DNA from: Oceanispirochaeta sp. M1
GTDB taxonomy: Bacteria; Spirochaetota; Spirochaetia; DSM-2461
Direction of reading: 5' to 3'
NCBI RefSeq assembly: GCF_003346715.1
Contig: NZ_QQPQ01000006.1
Location: 1 to 64,000, forward strand
Length of the DNA stretch: 64,000 nt
How positions within the stretch are numbered: the stretch's first letter is position 1; every line of letters begins with the position of its first letter. This document shows positions 1 through 8,252 of the stretch, piece by piece. Made by a program: the position numbers and the translations under genes. Under the pieces are notes generated by a model. The model did not search any database, was not told the DNA's origin, and was given only the letters and a program-made list of their open reading frames with translations.

Positions 1-167
1 TATTGTTCATGAAAAAAGATATCTGGCTATGGTTGAATAAGCCAAAACCAATGGCAGAATCAATGTTTTTTTCAGATGGTCAAATGGGGCTGTTTTTATG
101 AAGCAATTTTATCTTGGACAGCTGTGATAATATATAATAAAATCGAAACCATCCCGGAGGATCGTTA

Positions 168-701
168 GTGAGTAATATTGTTTATATAGGAACAAGTATA
201 GATGGATATATTGCAGACAGAAATGGGGGGCTCGACTGGCTGGAGTCTGTTCCGAATCCGGATAAGGATGACATGGGCTGGGCTGAATTCATTGATAGTA
301 TTGATGCAATCCTTATGGGCAGAAAGACCATGGAGACCGTATTAGGGTTCGGGGTCGGCTGGCCGTATGAGAAAAAGGTTTTTGTATTAAGCAATAGCCT
401 CAGCACACTGCCCGGTGGTTTAGATAATCAGGTGGAGCTTGTCAAAGGGAGTCCTGTTGAAATTATATCAAGGCTTAATGCAGAGGGGTATAAAAATCTA
501 TATATTGATGGTGGAAGTACAATCCAGAGTTTCCTGGCAGAAGATCTCATTGATGAAATGATAATCACAAGAATCCCCATATTGCTTGGGGGGGGAGTGT
601 CTCTTTTTGGATCACTTCCAGAGCATCTTATGTTTGAACATATCTCAACACAGACTTTTCTGGGTGAGCTGGTTTCCTCCCGTTACAGAAGGAAACGATA
701 G
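168..701 (+). CDS. Dihydrofolate reductase-family (RibD C-terminal-like) protein
   Basis: A 177-residue cytoplasmic protein of the DHFR/RibD-C superfamily, the YyaP/YwjB group of probable NAD(P)H-dependent reductases with unknown substrates. The N-terminus reads as the usual first strand and 'SIDGYIA' loop, 'GRKTME' follows near residue 50, and 'YIDGGSTIQSFL' near residue 110 is the glycine-containing cofactor loop of the family. Length is normal. The start is GTG, supported by GGAGG at 156-160 with a 7-base spacer. It stands alone, ahead of a convergent regulator gene. True folate activity is unlikely for this subgroup, so I give no gene symbol. Confidence 0.85.
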   Translation: MSNIVYIGTSIDGYIADRNGGLDWLESVPNPDKDDMGWAEFIDSIDAILMGRKTMETVLGFGVGWPYEKKVFVLSNSLSTLPGGLDNQVELVKGSPVEIISRLNAEGYKNLYIDGGSTIQSFLAEDLIDEMIITRIPILLGGGVSLFGSLPEHLMFEHISTQTFLGELVSSRYRRKR

Positions 702-756
702 ATGATTTTGGCCTTATAGAGAGTGGTGCTGAGAGATTATTCTCATAGATTCTGAA

Positions 757-1308
757 TTACTTACTGTAATACATAATAGTAAAGGCCTTTACCACCTCAG
801 TTCCTGAATTACTGTAGTGATGCTTTCTATGACCTTTCAGGTGAAAAACTTCAGCTTCGGCGGCAGTGTATTCCTTATTTTCCAGATGCAGAGTCAAAGA
901 TCCGTTACAGATCATCACGAATTCTTCAACACCTTCAAAGTGTGTAGAGTCTTCGGTTATACAGCCGGGTTGATATTCATTGAAATAAAGTTCAAACTTC
1001 TTATCTTCATCAAAGTCCATCAGGGGATTGAAGGTATAACTGTCTCCATGGATGCTGTTCTTCTCATTTATTTTATATATGTCAGGGCTGTCCTTGTCCG
1101 AGCCTGTCAAGAAATAATTTAGGGGCTTTTTCAGACAGTTGGCCAGATTCCAAATTGTAGTGATCGAAGGATTCCTGATTCCTCTTTCAATTTCACTGAT
1201 CATGCTCTTACTGACATCCGAACCTTCTGATAATTGCTCTATTGTCATGGATCTGTGTTTTCTGATGTTCTTCAGGTTTTCACCTATGTTTGTATTTATC
1301 TCTTTCAT
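757..1308 (-). CDS. XRE-family regulator with C-terminal cupin domain
   Basis: A 183-residue DNA-binding regulator. The first ~70 residues are an XRE/HTH_3 helix-turn-helix ('IGENLKNIRKHRSMTIEQLSE...SKSMISEIERG'). The C-terminal ~70 residues form a cupin_2 barrel ('HFEGVEEFVMICNGSLTLHL...HRKHHYSNSG') that would sense a small ligand. This architecture is common in regulators of amino-acid and amine metabolism. An upstream in-frame ATG at 1362 has no ribosome site, whereas the ATG at 1308 has GAGAG just upstream, so I use 1308. It is divergent from the threonine-aldolase-type gene at 1453, its probable target, and the gap between them holds a clear inverted repeat. Confidence 0.9.
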   Translation of the reverse strand: MKEINTNIGENLKNIRKHRSMTIEQLSEGSDVSKSMISEIERGIRNPSITTIWNLANCLKKPLNYFLTGSDKDSPDIYKINEKNSIHGDSYTFNPLMDFDEDKKFELYFNEYQPGCITEDSTHFEGVEEFVMICNGSLTLHLENKEYTAAEAEVFHLKGHRKHHYSNSGTEVVKAFTIMYYSK

Positions 1309-1363
1309 GGTCCCGCTCTCTGCTGATTTATAACTTGCCAAATCCTGGATTAATCTGTACATT

Positions 1364-1393
1364 CGATATAACGATCAAATATCTACAATATCG
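1364..1393. promoter_or_regulatory. Inverted repeat, candidate XRE-cupin operator
   Basis: CGATAT at 1364-1369 is mirrored exactly by ATATCG at 1388-1393. An inner pair, ACGAT 1371-1375 and ATCGT 1390-1394, overlaps it, and a perfect 8-base palindrome GAATATTC lies at 1400-1407. All sit in the 144 bases between the regulator start and the divergent PLP enzyme gene. Position and symmetry suggest the binding site of the adjacent XRE-cupin regulator. This is inference from layout only. Confidence 0.4.
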
Positions 1394-1452
1394 TTTTGTG
1401 AATATTCGTTCTATTTTATCATGAGATAACAATAGAAGCAAAGGAGAGTTAT

Positions 1453-2472
1453 ATGTACAGTTTCAAAAATGATTATTCAGACGGTGGTCATCCGAAGATA
1501 CTTAAAATGATGAGTGAAACCGCTGGATTCCAGGATGAAGGTTACGGAGAGGACAGCTATAGTGAGAAGGCCCGGGCTCTCTTAAAAGATCAGATTGGGA
1601 GTGAAGAGGCTGATATTCACTTTATTGTTGGCGGTACATTGACTAATCTTGTAGCAATCTCTGCTTTTCTACGTCCTCATGAGGCTGTTATTTCTGCAGA
1701 ATCGGGTCATATCTATGTGCATGAAACAGGGGCTGTCGAGGCAACTGGACATAAGGTTTTTCCTTTGAATTCTGATGATGGGAAAATAGTCCCTCATAAG
1801 GTCAGAATGGTAGTACAGGAACATCATTTTGAGCATATGGTAAAACCAAGGCTTCTCTATATCTCTCAGTCAACAGAAGTCGGTACTATCTACAGTCTGG
1901 ATGAACTGAAAGAACTCAGAGCACTATGCGATGAACTTGGGCTTCTTCTCTATCTTGACGGTGCCAGACTCGGTTCGGCTCTCTGCTCTGCAAAGAGTGA
2001 TATGAGCCTCAAGGATATAGCAGCTCTCTGTGATGCCTTTTATATTGGCGGAACAAAAAACGGTGCCCTTTTCGGTGAGGCCCTGGTTATCTGTAATGAT
2101 ACCTTGAAATCGGATTTCAGATATCTAATGAAACAGCGTGGTGCCATACTGGCTAAGGGTCGATTCCTGGGGCAGCAGTTTCAGGCCCTGTTTCAGGATG
2201 GACTCTTTTTTGATCTGGCAGAACATGCCAATAAAATGGCTGCAAAATTGCAGAAGGGCATTGTTGAAGCCGGTCATGAGCTTAAGTTTACATCATATAC
2301 AAATCAGATCTTTCCTGTCCTTCCTGAAAGAGTTGTCTCTGAGCTTGAAGAGAAATACCATTTCTACAGATGGGAAGAATCTGAAGATGGAATGATCACT
2401 GTCAGACTGATATGTTCATGGCAGACAGAAGAGAAGTATGTTGATTGTTTTTTAGATGATCTGAAAAAGTAA
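1453..2472 (+). CDS. Threonine aldolase-family PLP-dependent lyase
   Basis: A 339-residue cytoplasmic fold-type I PLP enzyme of the beta-eliminating lyase / low-specificity threonine aldolase family, which cleaves L-threonine or L-allo-threonine to glycine and acetaldehyde. Seen: the N-terminal 'NDYSDGGHPKIL' and 'YGEDSYSEKA' substrate-loop region, His86 in 'SAESGHIYVHETG', Asp169 in 'LYLDGARLGSAL' for the PLP ring nitrogen, and Lys202 in 'GGTKNGALFGEA' as the Schiff-base lysine. Length fits the family. AAGGAGAG precedes the ATG. It is divergent from the XRE-cupin regulator. Other beta-hydroxy amino acids are possible substrates, so no symbol is assigned. Confidence 0.9.
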   Translation: MYSFKNDYSDGGHPKILKMMSETAGFQDEGYGEDSYSEKARALLKDQIGSEEADIHFIVGGTLTNLVAISAFLRPHEAVISAESGHIYVHETGAVEATGHKVFPLNSDDGKIVPHKVRMVVQEHHFEHMVKPRLLYISQSTEVGTIYSLDELKELRALCDELGLLLYLDGARLGSALCSAKSDMSLKDIAALCDAFYIGGTKNGALFGEALVICNDTLKSDFRYLMKQRGAILAKGRFLGQQFQALFQDGLFFDLAEHANKMAAKLQKGIVEAGHELKFTSYTNQIFPVLPERVVSELEEKYHFYRWEESEDGMITVRLICSWQTEEKYVDCFLDDLKK

Positions 2473-2498
2473 TAGGGATTCAGCTGATAAGAACAATG

Positions 2499-3347
2499 CT
2501 ATTTTTGATTCTTCCGGTACTGACTTGGTGATATGCCCATATGGTTCTTGAAAGAACGGCTCAGGGAGTAGATGCTTTCATAACCGGTCAGTACTGCAAT
2601 TTCTGAAATTGTTTTATCCGTAGTACTGATATACTTCATAGCCTCGGTAAGGCGGCTTTCGAGGATGAAGCGTCCTAAAGTAATACCCATTTTTTCTTTG
2701 AAATGACGTCTCAGATAAGTTTCTGAATAGCCGAGCTCGGTGCTCAGTTCTATTATTGATATTTTTCTCTTTTTATAAAGCAGCCAGCAGATCCTCGATA
2801 CTATGGGTGAGCGGTCATAGGCATCATGAAGAAGATGAACAGTCTTCAGATCAAGGTTCTCCTTCAGGTTACTGAGAATTACAGCAAGCCGGTATGTCAG
2901 CTCATTTCCCTTATTCTCGTGATACAGGGATGTCGCCCTCTCGAGTGCATCAACCTGATCCTCCCTGTATGGCAGACAGAGATTTCTCATTGATTGCAGA
3001 GGTAGGTCCTCCTCCATATCAAATGTGATGAAAAGCAGGGATAGCTCCTTCTGTGCATCATTCAGAAAGCGGTGATATTGATATGGGAAGATGAGAATAT
3101 ATTGTCCTTCCATCAAAGTAGAGAGTGAACCGTCAATCATCAGCCGTATGACATCCCCGCAGTTGAAAATAAGAACATGGCGATAGTGGTGGTTGGTATC
3201 TATCCCAAGTTCTTTTTCTTTGAATCCATTTCTGTAGAAGATAAGAATATTCTGAGGTGGACTGAATGTTATCTTTCCAATCCCTTTGTAGTAATCATGC
3301 GGAGTCTTCAGTTTCCGGGCCTGCTGAATAAGTGATCCATAATTCAT
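2499..3347 (-). CDS. AraC-family transcriptional regulator
   Basis: A 282-residue regulator. The C-terminal ~100 residues hold the two AraC helix-turn-helix motifs: 'ISIIELSTELGYSETYLRRHFKEKMG' followed by 'ISEIAVLTGYESIYSLSRSFKNHMGISPSQYRK'. The N-terminal ~150 residues form a cupin-like sensor ('VLIFNCGDVIRLMIDG...EGQYILIFPYQYHRF'). It is divergent from the Gfo/Idh/MocA gene at 3461 across a 113-base gap and probably controls it. The inducer is presumably a sugar or sugar acid, by analogy with similar pairs. Confidence 0.9.
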   Translation of the reverse strand: MNYGSLIQQARKLKTPHDYYKGIGKITFSPPQNILIFYRNGFKEKELGIDTNHHYRHVLIFNCGDVIRLMIDGSLSTLMEGQYILIFPYQYHRFLNDAQKELSLLFITFDMEEDLPLQSMRNLCLPYREDQVDALERATSLYHENKGNELTYRLAVILSNLKENLDLKTVHLLHDAYDRSPIVSRICWLLYKKRKISIIELSTELGYSETYLRRHFKEKMGITLGRFILESRLTEAMKYISTTDKTISEIAVLTGYESIYSLSRSFKNHMGISPSQYRKNQK

Positions 3348-3460
3348 ATCTAATTATTGTGCCGGAAATGATAAGAATCAATCCGTTTATGTTATTTATT
3401 TATCATATTTTATATTGGATTATATTTATACATGAATTTGTGATCAGGGAGTTTGAGTAT

Positions 3461-4690
3461 ATGAAAAAGATCAGGGCAGCAATTATAGGAGCAGGAAACA
3501 GGGGCGTGGATGCTTATGCACAATATGCAGAAAAATTCCCCCATGAACTTGAAATTACATCTGTTGCGGAGCCGAGAGAGGAACGCCGCAAAAACTTCTC
3601 CAGCCGTTTTAAGCTTGATGAAAGCAATGTTTTTTCTGACTGGAAAGAACTTTTGGATGCTCCGAAAAAAGCTGATTTAGTCTTTATATGTACTCAGGAC
3701 ACAATGCATGTACAACCGGCAATTAAGGCGATGGAGAAAGGGTATCATATACTTCTTGAAAAACCGATTGCTGTCACCAGGGAGGATACTCTCCTGCTGC
3801 TGGAATCTTCAAAAAAATATGATGTATCTATAGCAGTGGCTCATGTTCTCAGATACACCCCCTTCTTCTCGGCGATGAAAAGGCAGCTGGACTCCGGTGT
3901 AATCGGAGAAATACAGGGGATCTCCCATAATGAGAATGTAGGCCACATCCATTACTCCCATAGTTTTGTAAGAGGTAACTGGCGAAATAGGACTGAGTCT
4001 TCTCCCATGATCCTGGCCAAGAGCTGCCATGACATGGATATTCTGCTTTTCCTTACCGGTCAAAATTGTAAAAAAATATCTTCATTCGGCTCCCGTAGAG
4101 TTTTTCTCCCGGAGAACAGACCGGCAGGAGCTCCGGATCGCTGTCTGGATGGTTGTTTCCATCATGCCGAATGTCCTTACTATGGACCAAAGGTTTATCT
4201 GAATGGTAACACCGACTGGCCTGTCAGTGTACTCACTACCGACCTTACAGTTTCAGGAATCAGTAAGGCATTAAAAGAAGGTCCCTACGGTCGATGTGTA
4301 TATGCCTGTGATAATGATGTTGTGGAGCAGCAGGTTCTGAATCTTGTGTTTGACAATGGCATCCCTGCAACATTCACAATGAGTGCCTTTACCAATGAGA
4401 CCTCCCGAACAATCAAGATCATGGGAAATAAGGGAGAGATCCGCGGGAATATGGAAAAAGGGGAAATCAAGATCTATGACTTTGAGACATCTGAAGTCAG
4501 TACTGTCTCTCTATATGCATCTGAAACAGGTCATGGCGGAGGAGATGATGGCATTGTCAGGGAATTGATTCTTCATCTGAATGATAGAACAAGGCCTCTG
4601 ACAAGTTCTCTTGAAAAGTCTGTTCAGAGCCACCTTATGGCTTTTGCAGCTGAAGAAGCTATGCAGACAGGGAAGCTGATCGAGCTCTGA
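3461..4690 (+). CDS. Gfo/Idh/MocA-family oxidoreductase with Cys-rich insert (paralogue 1)
   Basis: A 409-residue NAD(P)-dependent sugar or cyclitol dehydrogenase-type protein. The Rossmann loop is 'IIGAGNRG' (8-15), the signature 'EKP' is at 100-102, and the catalytic-helix motif 'SCHDMD' is at 188-193. The middle contains Cys228-x3-Cys232-x5-Cys238 and later Cys279-x3-Cys283, a pattern repeated at the same spacing in the paralogue at 13409. I start at ATG 3461 because AGGGAG lies at 3446-3451 and the Rossmann motif follows at once. The longer in-frame start at 3332 would add a hydrophobic stretch and overlap the AraC gene. Substrate unknown; the neighbours suggest a glycan-derived sugar. 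Confidence 0.9.
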   Translation: MKKIRAAIIGAGNRGVDAYAQYAEKFPHELEITSVAEPREERRKNFSSRFKLDESNVFSDWKELLDAPKKADLVFICTQDTMHVQPAIKAMEKGYHILLEKPIAVTREDTLLLLESSKKYDVSIAVAHVLRYTPFFSAMKRQLDSGVIGEIQGISHNENVGHIHYSHSFVRGNWRNRTESSPMILAKSCHDMDILLFLTGQNCKKISSFGSRRVFLPENRPAGAPDRCLDGCFHHAECPYYGPKVYLNGNTDWPVSVLTTDLTVSGISKALKEGPYGRCVYACDNDVVEQQVLNLVFDNGIPATFTMSAFTNETSRTIKIMGNKGEIRGNMEKGEIKIYDFETSEVSTVSLYASETGHGGGDDGIVRELILHLNDRTRPLTSSLEKSVQSHLMAFAAEEAMQTGKLIEL

Positions 4691-4695
4691 TGCCT

Positions 4696-5769
4696 TCAGA
4701 TTTTTCTGTTATCAAGAATATCAGCTTTTAGAACAAGCTGTGTTATGGGCATTTCAGGATCTTTGATTAATCTCAAAAGAAGAAGGGCTGCTTCTTTTCC
4801 CATCCTCGTTATCGGTTGAACAACGGAAATATCACTGTATTGTTCTCTGTTGCTGGTAACGATTGTAGCCGTAAGGCACTCCATGTTTAAATGTTGAACT
4901 ATTTGTTTACCTGCATCAAGGAGTTGCTGGTTAATACCAATAACGGCCGAGAAGGGACCCCTTTCTTCAATTTCATGATAAACGGCATCAGACAGTTTAT
5001 TGTTGAGATATAGTTCTTTCTCATTAACAACTAATTCATAGCATGAAAACTCAGAATCCCCGGTAGAGTAGATATCAAGAATCCCCTGGACCCGTTCATT
5101 TGAACTTGTTGCATCAAAGCCATTAACAAGAAGGATATTCTTGAGATTTTCACTCTTTAGCAATTCAGCCAGAGACCGGAAAATTTCTCTGTTATTCAAT
5201 ACTACCCGGTTATCTTCACGATGGATAAGGAAACGATCTACAAGAACATATGGAATTTTCCTGCTTTCCAGAAGCGTTATAACCTCATTGTTTGTATGGT
5301 CAGCCCTTGGACCTAATACCGGAGTATATATGAGACCCTTGATCTGGGCTGTGGTGATGAGTGATCGTATTTGGTCAACTATGGATTCACCTTCCTGATA
5401 AGTGTTGCAATAGACCGTGTGATAACCGTTTTCCCATAGACCTTCATGGATACCCTGAAGAATGTGTGATGCAAAAGCAGGAGTGTGGTTATCTACGGCA
5501 ACAACAATAAACCCTTCATTATTCTTATCGCCTTCTATTTTTGTTTTATCTTTTATTGAAGCTACAAAAGTTCCCTGTTTCCCGGTTTTATATTCCAGCA
5601 AGCCTTCTGAAACAAGTTCTGCAAGAGCTCTTTTTATAGTCAGACGGCTGACATCATGAATTTCTGCCAATTGTCTTTCAGAGAAGATTTTGTCACCCGG
5701 GTTCCAGAATCCTTCAGCAATTTGTGCCTTTATAGTTCTGCAAATCTGCTGATATTTAAGCTCTTTCAT
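4696..5769 (-). CDS. GntR-type repressor with LacI-like sensor domain
   Basis: A 357-residue regulator of AraR-like architecture. An N-terminal GntR winged helix ('YQQICRTIKAQIAEGFWNPGDKIFSERQLAEIHDVSRLTIKRALAEL') is joined to a C-terminal periplasmic-binding-protein-like sensor ('GFIVVAVDNHTPAFASHILQGIHEG...YVLVDRFL...NGFDATSSNERVQGI'). Such proteins usually repress sugar genes and release DNA on binding a sugar. The ATG at 5769 has GAGG in front; the ATG four codons earlier (5781) has none. The gene is convergent with paralogue 1 (5-base gap) and divergent from the sugar ABC operon. Palindromes at both ends of that intergenic region suggest auto-control and operon control. Confidence 0.92.
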   Translation of the reverse strand: MKELKYQQICRTIKAQIAEGFWNPGDKIFSERQLAEIHDVSRLTIKRALAELVSEGLLEYKTGKQGTFVASIKDKTKIEGDKNNEGFIVVAVDNHTPAFASHILQGIHEGLWENGYHTVYCNTYQEGESIVDQIRSLITTAQIKGLIYTPVLGPRADHTNNEVITLLESRKIPYVLVDRFLIHREDNRVVLNNREIFRSLAELLKSENLKNILLVNGFDATSSNERVQGILDIYSTGDSEFSCYELVVNEKELYLNNKLSDAVYHEIEERGPFSAVIGINQQLLDAGKQIVQHLNMECLTATIVTSNREQYSDISVVQPITRMGKEAALLLLRLIKDPEMPITQLVLKADILDNRKI

Positions 5770-5785
5770 TGTTAGCCTCATGAAG

Positions 5786-5816
5786 TGGTAGTACCAATAT
5801 AATGAAAGTATACCAC
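5786..5816. promoter_or_regulatory. Candidate operator at the GntR/LacI gene start
   Basis: A perfect palindrome, TGGTA-G-TACCA, lies at 5786-5796, 16 bases before the regulator start. A related half-site, GTATACCA, follows at 5809-5816. The same 11-base palindrome recurs at 5945-5955 before the divergent operon, which points to autoregulation. Confidence 0.55.
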
Positions 5817-5916
5817 TTTTTTAAAATAAAACAAGCTAAACTTAATTGAGACAGTGTTTTACTGCCTCTTGAAGGTTGAACATATCTAGTATTATGATTT
5901 TTTATATAAAATTCTC

Positions 5917-5945
5917 TTGACAAATGAGCAAAGCAAATCAAGAAT
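5917..5945 (+). promoter_or_regulatory. Predicted sigma-70 promoter of the sugar operon
   Basis: TTGACA at 5917-5922 is a consensus -35 box. AAGAAT at 5940-5945, after a 17-base spacer, is a 4/6 match to the -10 box. The operator palindrome begins at the last base of the -10 box, so a bound repressor would block the promoter. The weak -10 box keeps confidence moderate. Confidence 0.4.
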
Positions 5946-5976
5946 GGTAGTACCAAATCACGATATGGTTATACCA
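5945..5976. promoter_or_regulatory. Tandem candidate operators before the sugar operon
   Basis: Two sites with centres 21 bases apart, about two helical turns: TGGTAGTACCA at 5945-5955 (perfect palindrome) and TGGTTATACCA at 5966-5976 (TGGT/ACCA arms). The second directly abuts the Shine-Dalgarno AAGGAG at 5977-5982 of the binding-protein gene. The match to the site at 5786-5796 ties them to the divergent GntR/LacI-type regulator. Confidence 0.6.
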
Positions 5977-5989
5977 AAGGAGTGTTTTA

Positions 5990-7276
5990 ATGGCTAAGAT
6001 GAATAAGGTTTTCATGCTGGGGTTGATTTTCTGTGTTGCAGGATTTTCCCTTTTCGCTGGTGGACAACAGGATGCAGCTGGTGACGGTGCGGTTTCTCTG
6101 ACTTTTTTTGAGACAATGACAAGCCCCGGAAGAACAGCAACAATACAGGGCATTATCGATGACTATAAAGCGGCTAATCCCGGTGCGGAGATCAATTTAA
6201 TTTCTCCCCCCTACGAGCAGGCTGACAACAAATTGACATTGATGCTGACTTCAAATCAGGATCTGGATGTAGTAGAAGTAAGAGATCATACTATTAAACA
6301 GTTTGTTAATAATGGCAAACTCATGGATCTCAGTGGGTATCTCAAGGACTGGGATGAAGCAGGAGACCTTCTGCCTCTGGCTAATTCAGCTGCCAGAACA
6401 GTTGATAATACTCCCTACCTGATTCCTCAGTTTTTCTTTGTAAAGGCTCTGTTTGTAAGAACTGACATCCTTAAACAGTACGGTTATGACACGATGCCTG
6501 CCACAATGGAAGAGATGTATGAAATGGCAATTGCAATTTCCGGTGAAAATGCAGCTCAGTTCGGGTTCGGATTCCGTGGAAAAGGAAGTTCCTTCAAAAT
6601 CTCTGATGTTATGATCCTTTCTGATCTTGATAATATCGATCCTGCCAATGTTTACAAAACCTCTGACGGGAAATTTTCTTTCAACAATGATGTTGCAAGA
6701 GAAGCTGTTGCAAATTATGTAGATCTTTTCAGGAATGCAGTTCCCTCAGATGGTATTAACTGGGGCTTTAATGAGCAGGTAAATGCCTTTATCTCAGGTA
6801 CAACACCCTTCCTTATTCAAGACCCTGATACTGTTGCACTGGTTAATGAACAGCTTGGAGAAGAAAACTATACTGTCATTCCTATTCCTGTAGGTAAGAG
6901 CGGTAGATCTTATCTGGATTACGGTTTTGCCGGACTGGGTATCCCAAGCTACACCAAGAAGGCTGACGAAGCATGGGATTTCATCTCTTATATGACCGGT
7001 GCCGAAAAGAATGCTGAGTTCTGTAAAGCATACGGACCTCTACCCATTCACGGTGCATCATACGCTTCTGATCCCTATTTCAGCTCAGGTGTTTACAAAG
7101 CATGGGAAACAACAATGTCTGATACAGATACTTATTCCTTCATCAAATACCCTCTGGATTCTCCCAAATACCCAGGTTGGGCACAGGTCCAGGAACAGTA
7201 TATGCAGTCACTTCTCATTGGAGAAATCACAGTTGATGAAGCCATTGCTAAATGGTCAGGATACTGGGAATACTGA
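5990..7276 (+). CDS. Sugar ABC transporter substrate-binding protein (family 1)
   Basis: A 428-residue exported binding protein that would deliver a sugar or oligosaccharide to the permeases encoded next. Residues 1-24 are a signal peptide ending in 'FSLFAGGQQ'; there is no lipobox cysteine. The mature part starts 'VSLTFFETMTSPGRTATIQGIIDDYKAANPG', the normal start of the fold, and contains 'TPFLIQDPDTVALV' and 'YLDYGFAGLGIPSYTKKADEAWDFISYMTG', typical of family 1. AAGGAG lies 8 bases upstream of the ATG. It is first in an operon with two permeases, a PLP enzyme and an alpha-mannosidase, so a mannose-containing ligand is the natural guess. Confidence 0.92.
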   Translation: MAKMNKVFMLGLIFCVAGFSLFAGGQQDAAGDGAVSLTFFETMTSPGRTATIQGIIDDYKAANPGAEINLISPPYEQADNKLTLMLTSNQDLDVVEVRDHTIKQFVNNGKLMDLSGYLKDWDEAGDLLPLANSAARTVDNTPYLIPQFFFVKALFVRTDILKQYGYDTMPATMEEMYEMAIAISGENAAQFGFGFRGKGSSFKISDVMILSDLDNIDPANVYKTSDGKFSFNNDVAREAVANYVDLFRNAVPSDGINWGFNEQVNAFISGTTPFLIQDPDTVALVNEQLGEENYTVIPIPVGKSGRSYLDYGFAGLGIPSYTKKADEAWDFISYMTGAEKNAEFCKAYGPLPIHGASYASDPYFSSGVYKAWETTMSDTDTYSFIKYPLDSPKYPGWAQVQEQYMQSLLIGEITVDEAIAKWSGYWEY

Positions 7277-7317
7277 TTGCCTGAATCTATCATCAAAATA
7301 ATTTAAAATAATTCAAA

Positions 7318-7348
7318 AGGGCGTTCCATATTTAATATTGAACGCCCT
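7318..7348 (+). promoter_or_regulatory. Intercistronic stem-loop after the binding-protein gene
   Basis: AGGGCGTTC at 7318-7326 pairs perfectly with GAACGCCCT at 7340-7348 around a 13-base loop. No T-run follows and the permease gene starts 20 bases on, so this is not a classic terminator. Hairpins in this position, as between malE and malF, stabilise the upstream message and let the binding protein exceed its permeases. Confidence 0.6.
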
Positions 7349-7367
7349 GATTTATGAAGGAGATTTC

Positions 7368-8252
7368 ATGATTTCCGAGCGCAATACACACAGGTTTATG
7401 CTTGTACCTGCCGCTTTGCTGCTAATCCTTTTTATTTATCTTCCAGTTCTTAAAGGTGCGACAATGGCCTTTCAGAGCTATAATATGTTTGACCTTTCAA
7501 ACCTGCATTTCAACGGATTCGAGAATTTTATAAATGTGATCACAAATCCTGATATCAGATTCCTTCAGATCCTTGGAAATACCCTGGTCTGGGTTGTGGG
7601 TTCTCTGGCCCTTCAGTTCCTCCTGGGATTCCTTCTGGCTATGTTGATGAAAGATCCTTTCAAGGGCCGGGGCCTCTACTCAGGACTTGTCTTTTATGCA
7701 TGGGCACTTTCCGGTTTTGCCATAGGGCTCACCTGGGCCTGGTTATTCAATGGGCAATTCGGATTAGTGAATGATATCTTTATCCGTTCGGGGATATTGA
7801 AAGAGCCTGTGGGTTTTTTATCTTCCCCCAGACTCGCCATGATCTCGGTGATTATAGCCAATGTCTGGTACGGTATTCCTTTCTTCGGCATTATGCTCCT
7901 TGCAGCGCTTCAGTCAGTTCCCGGTGAACTCTATGAGGCTGCAACAATTGACGGAGCCGGAAGGTTTCATCAGTTATTCAGTGTAACTATCCCTTATATC
8001 CGTCCCACTATTATCAGTACAACACTGCTCAGGACAATGTGGATCATTAACTTTCCGGATATTATCTATGCGATGACCAACGGCGGACCGGTAAACCGTA
8101 CAAATATCCTTGCCACACAGATGATTAATAAAATATTTAAGGAATACGATTACGGACAGGGTGCGGCAATCGGTGTCATTATTATGGTTTTACTCTTCGC
8201 ATATGCATCTTTTTATCTGAAAATGAGTTCCAGAAAGGAGGGGGATGTATGA
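7368..8252 (+). CDS. Sugar ABC transporter permease (MalF/UgpA-like)
   Basis: A 294-residue inner-membrane permease with six predicted membrane segments. The first is 'FMLVPAALLLILFIYLPVLKG'. The cytoplasmic EAA loop 'LYEAATIDGAGRFHQLFSVTIPYIRP' near residue 205 docks the ATPase. The start is ATG 7368 with AAGGAGA at 7357-7363; an in-frame start at 7338 would fall inside the upstream stem-loop. The next gene overlaps by ATGA, showing translational coupling. Confidence 0.93.
   Translation: MISERNTHRFMLVPAALLLILFIYLPVLKGATMAFQSYNMFDLSNLHFNGFENFINVITNPDIRFLQILGNTLVWVVGSLALQFLLGFLLAMLMKDPFKGRGLYSGLVFYAWALSGFAIGLTWAWLFNGQFGLVNDIFIRSGILKEPVGFLSSPRLAMISVIIANVWYGIPFFGIMLLAALQSVPGELYEAATIDGAGRFHQLFSVTIPYIRPTIISTTLLRTMWIINFPDIIYAMTNGGPVNRTNILATQMINKIFKEYDYGQGAAIGVIIMVLLFAYASFYLKMSSRKEGDV

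Noticed and set aside
1-101. Open frame from the left edge ending at TGA 99-101 (contains 'WLWLNKPKP')
   Set aside because: Could be the tail of an upstream gene, with faint similarity to antitoxin C-termini, but 33 codons without context are not enough to call.
3332-3460. N-terminal extension of the Gfo/Idh paralogue 1
   Set aside because: Would add a hydrophobic stretch, overlap the divergent AraC gene, and lacks a ribosome site; the Rossmann start at 3461 fits better.
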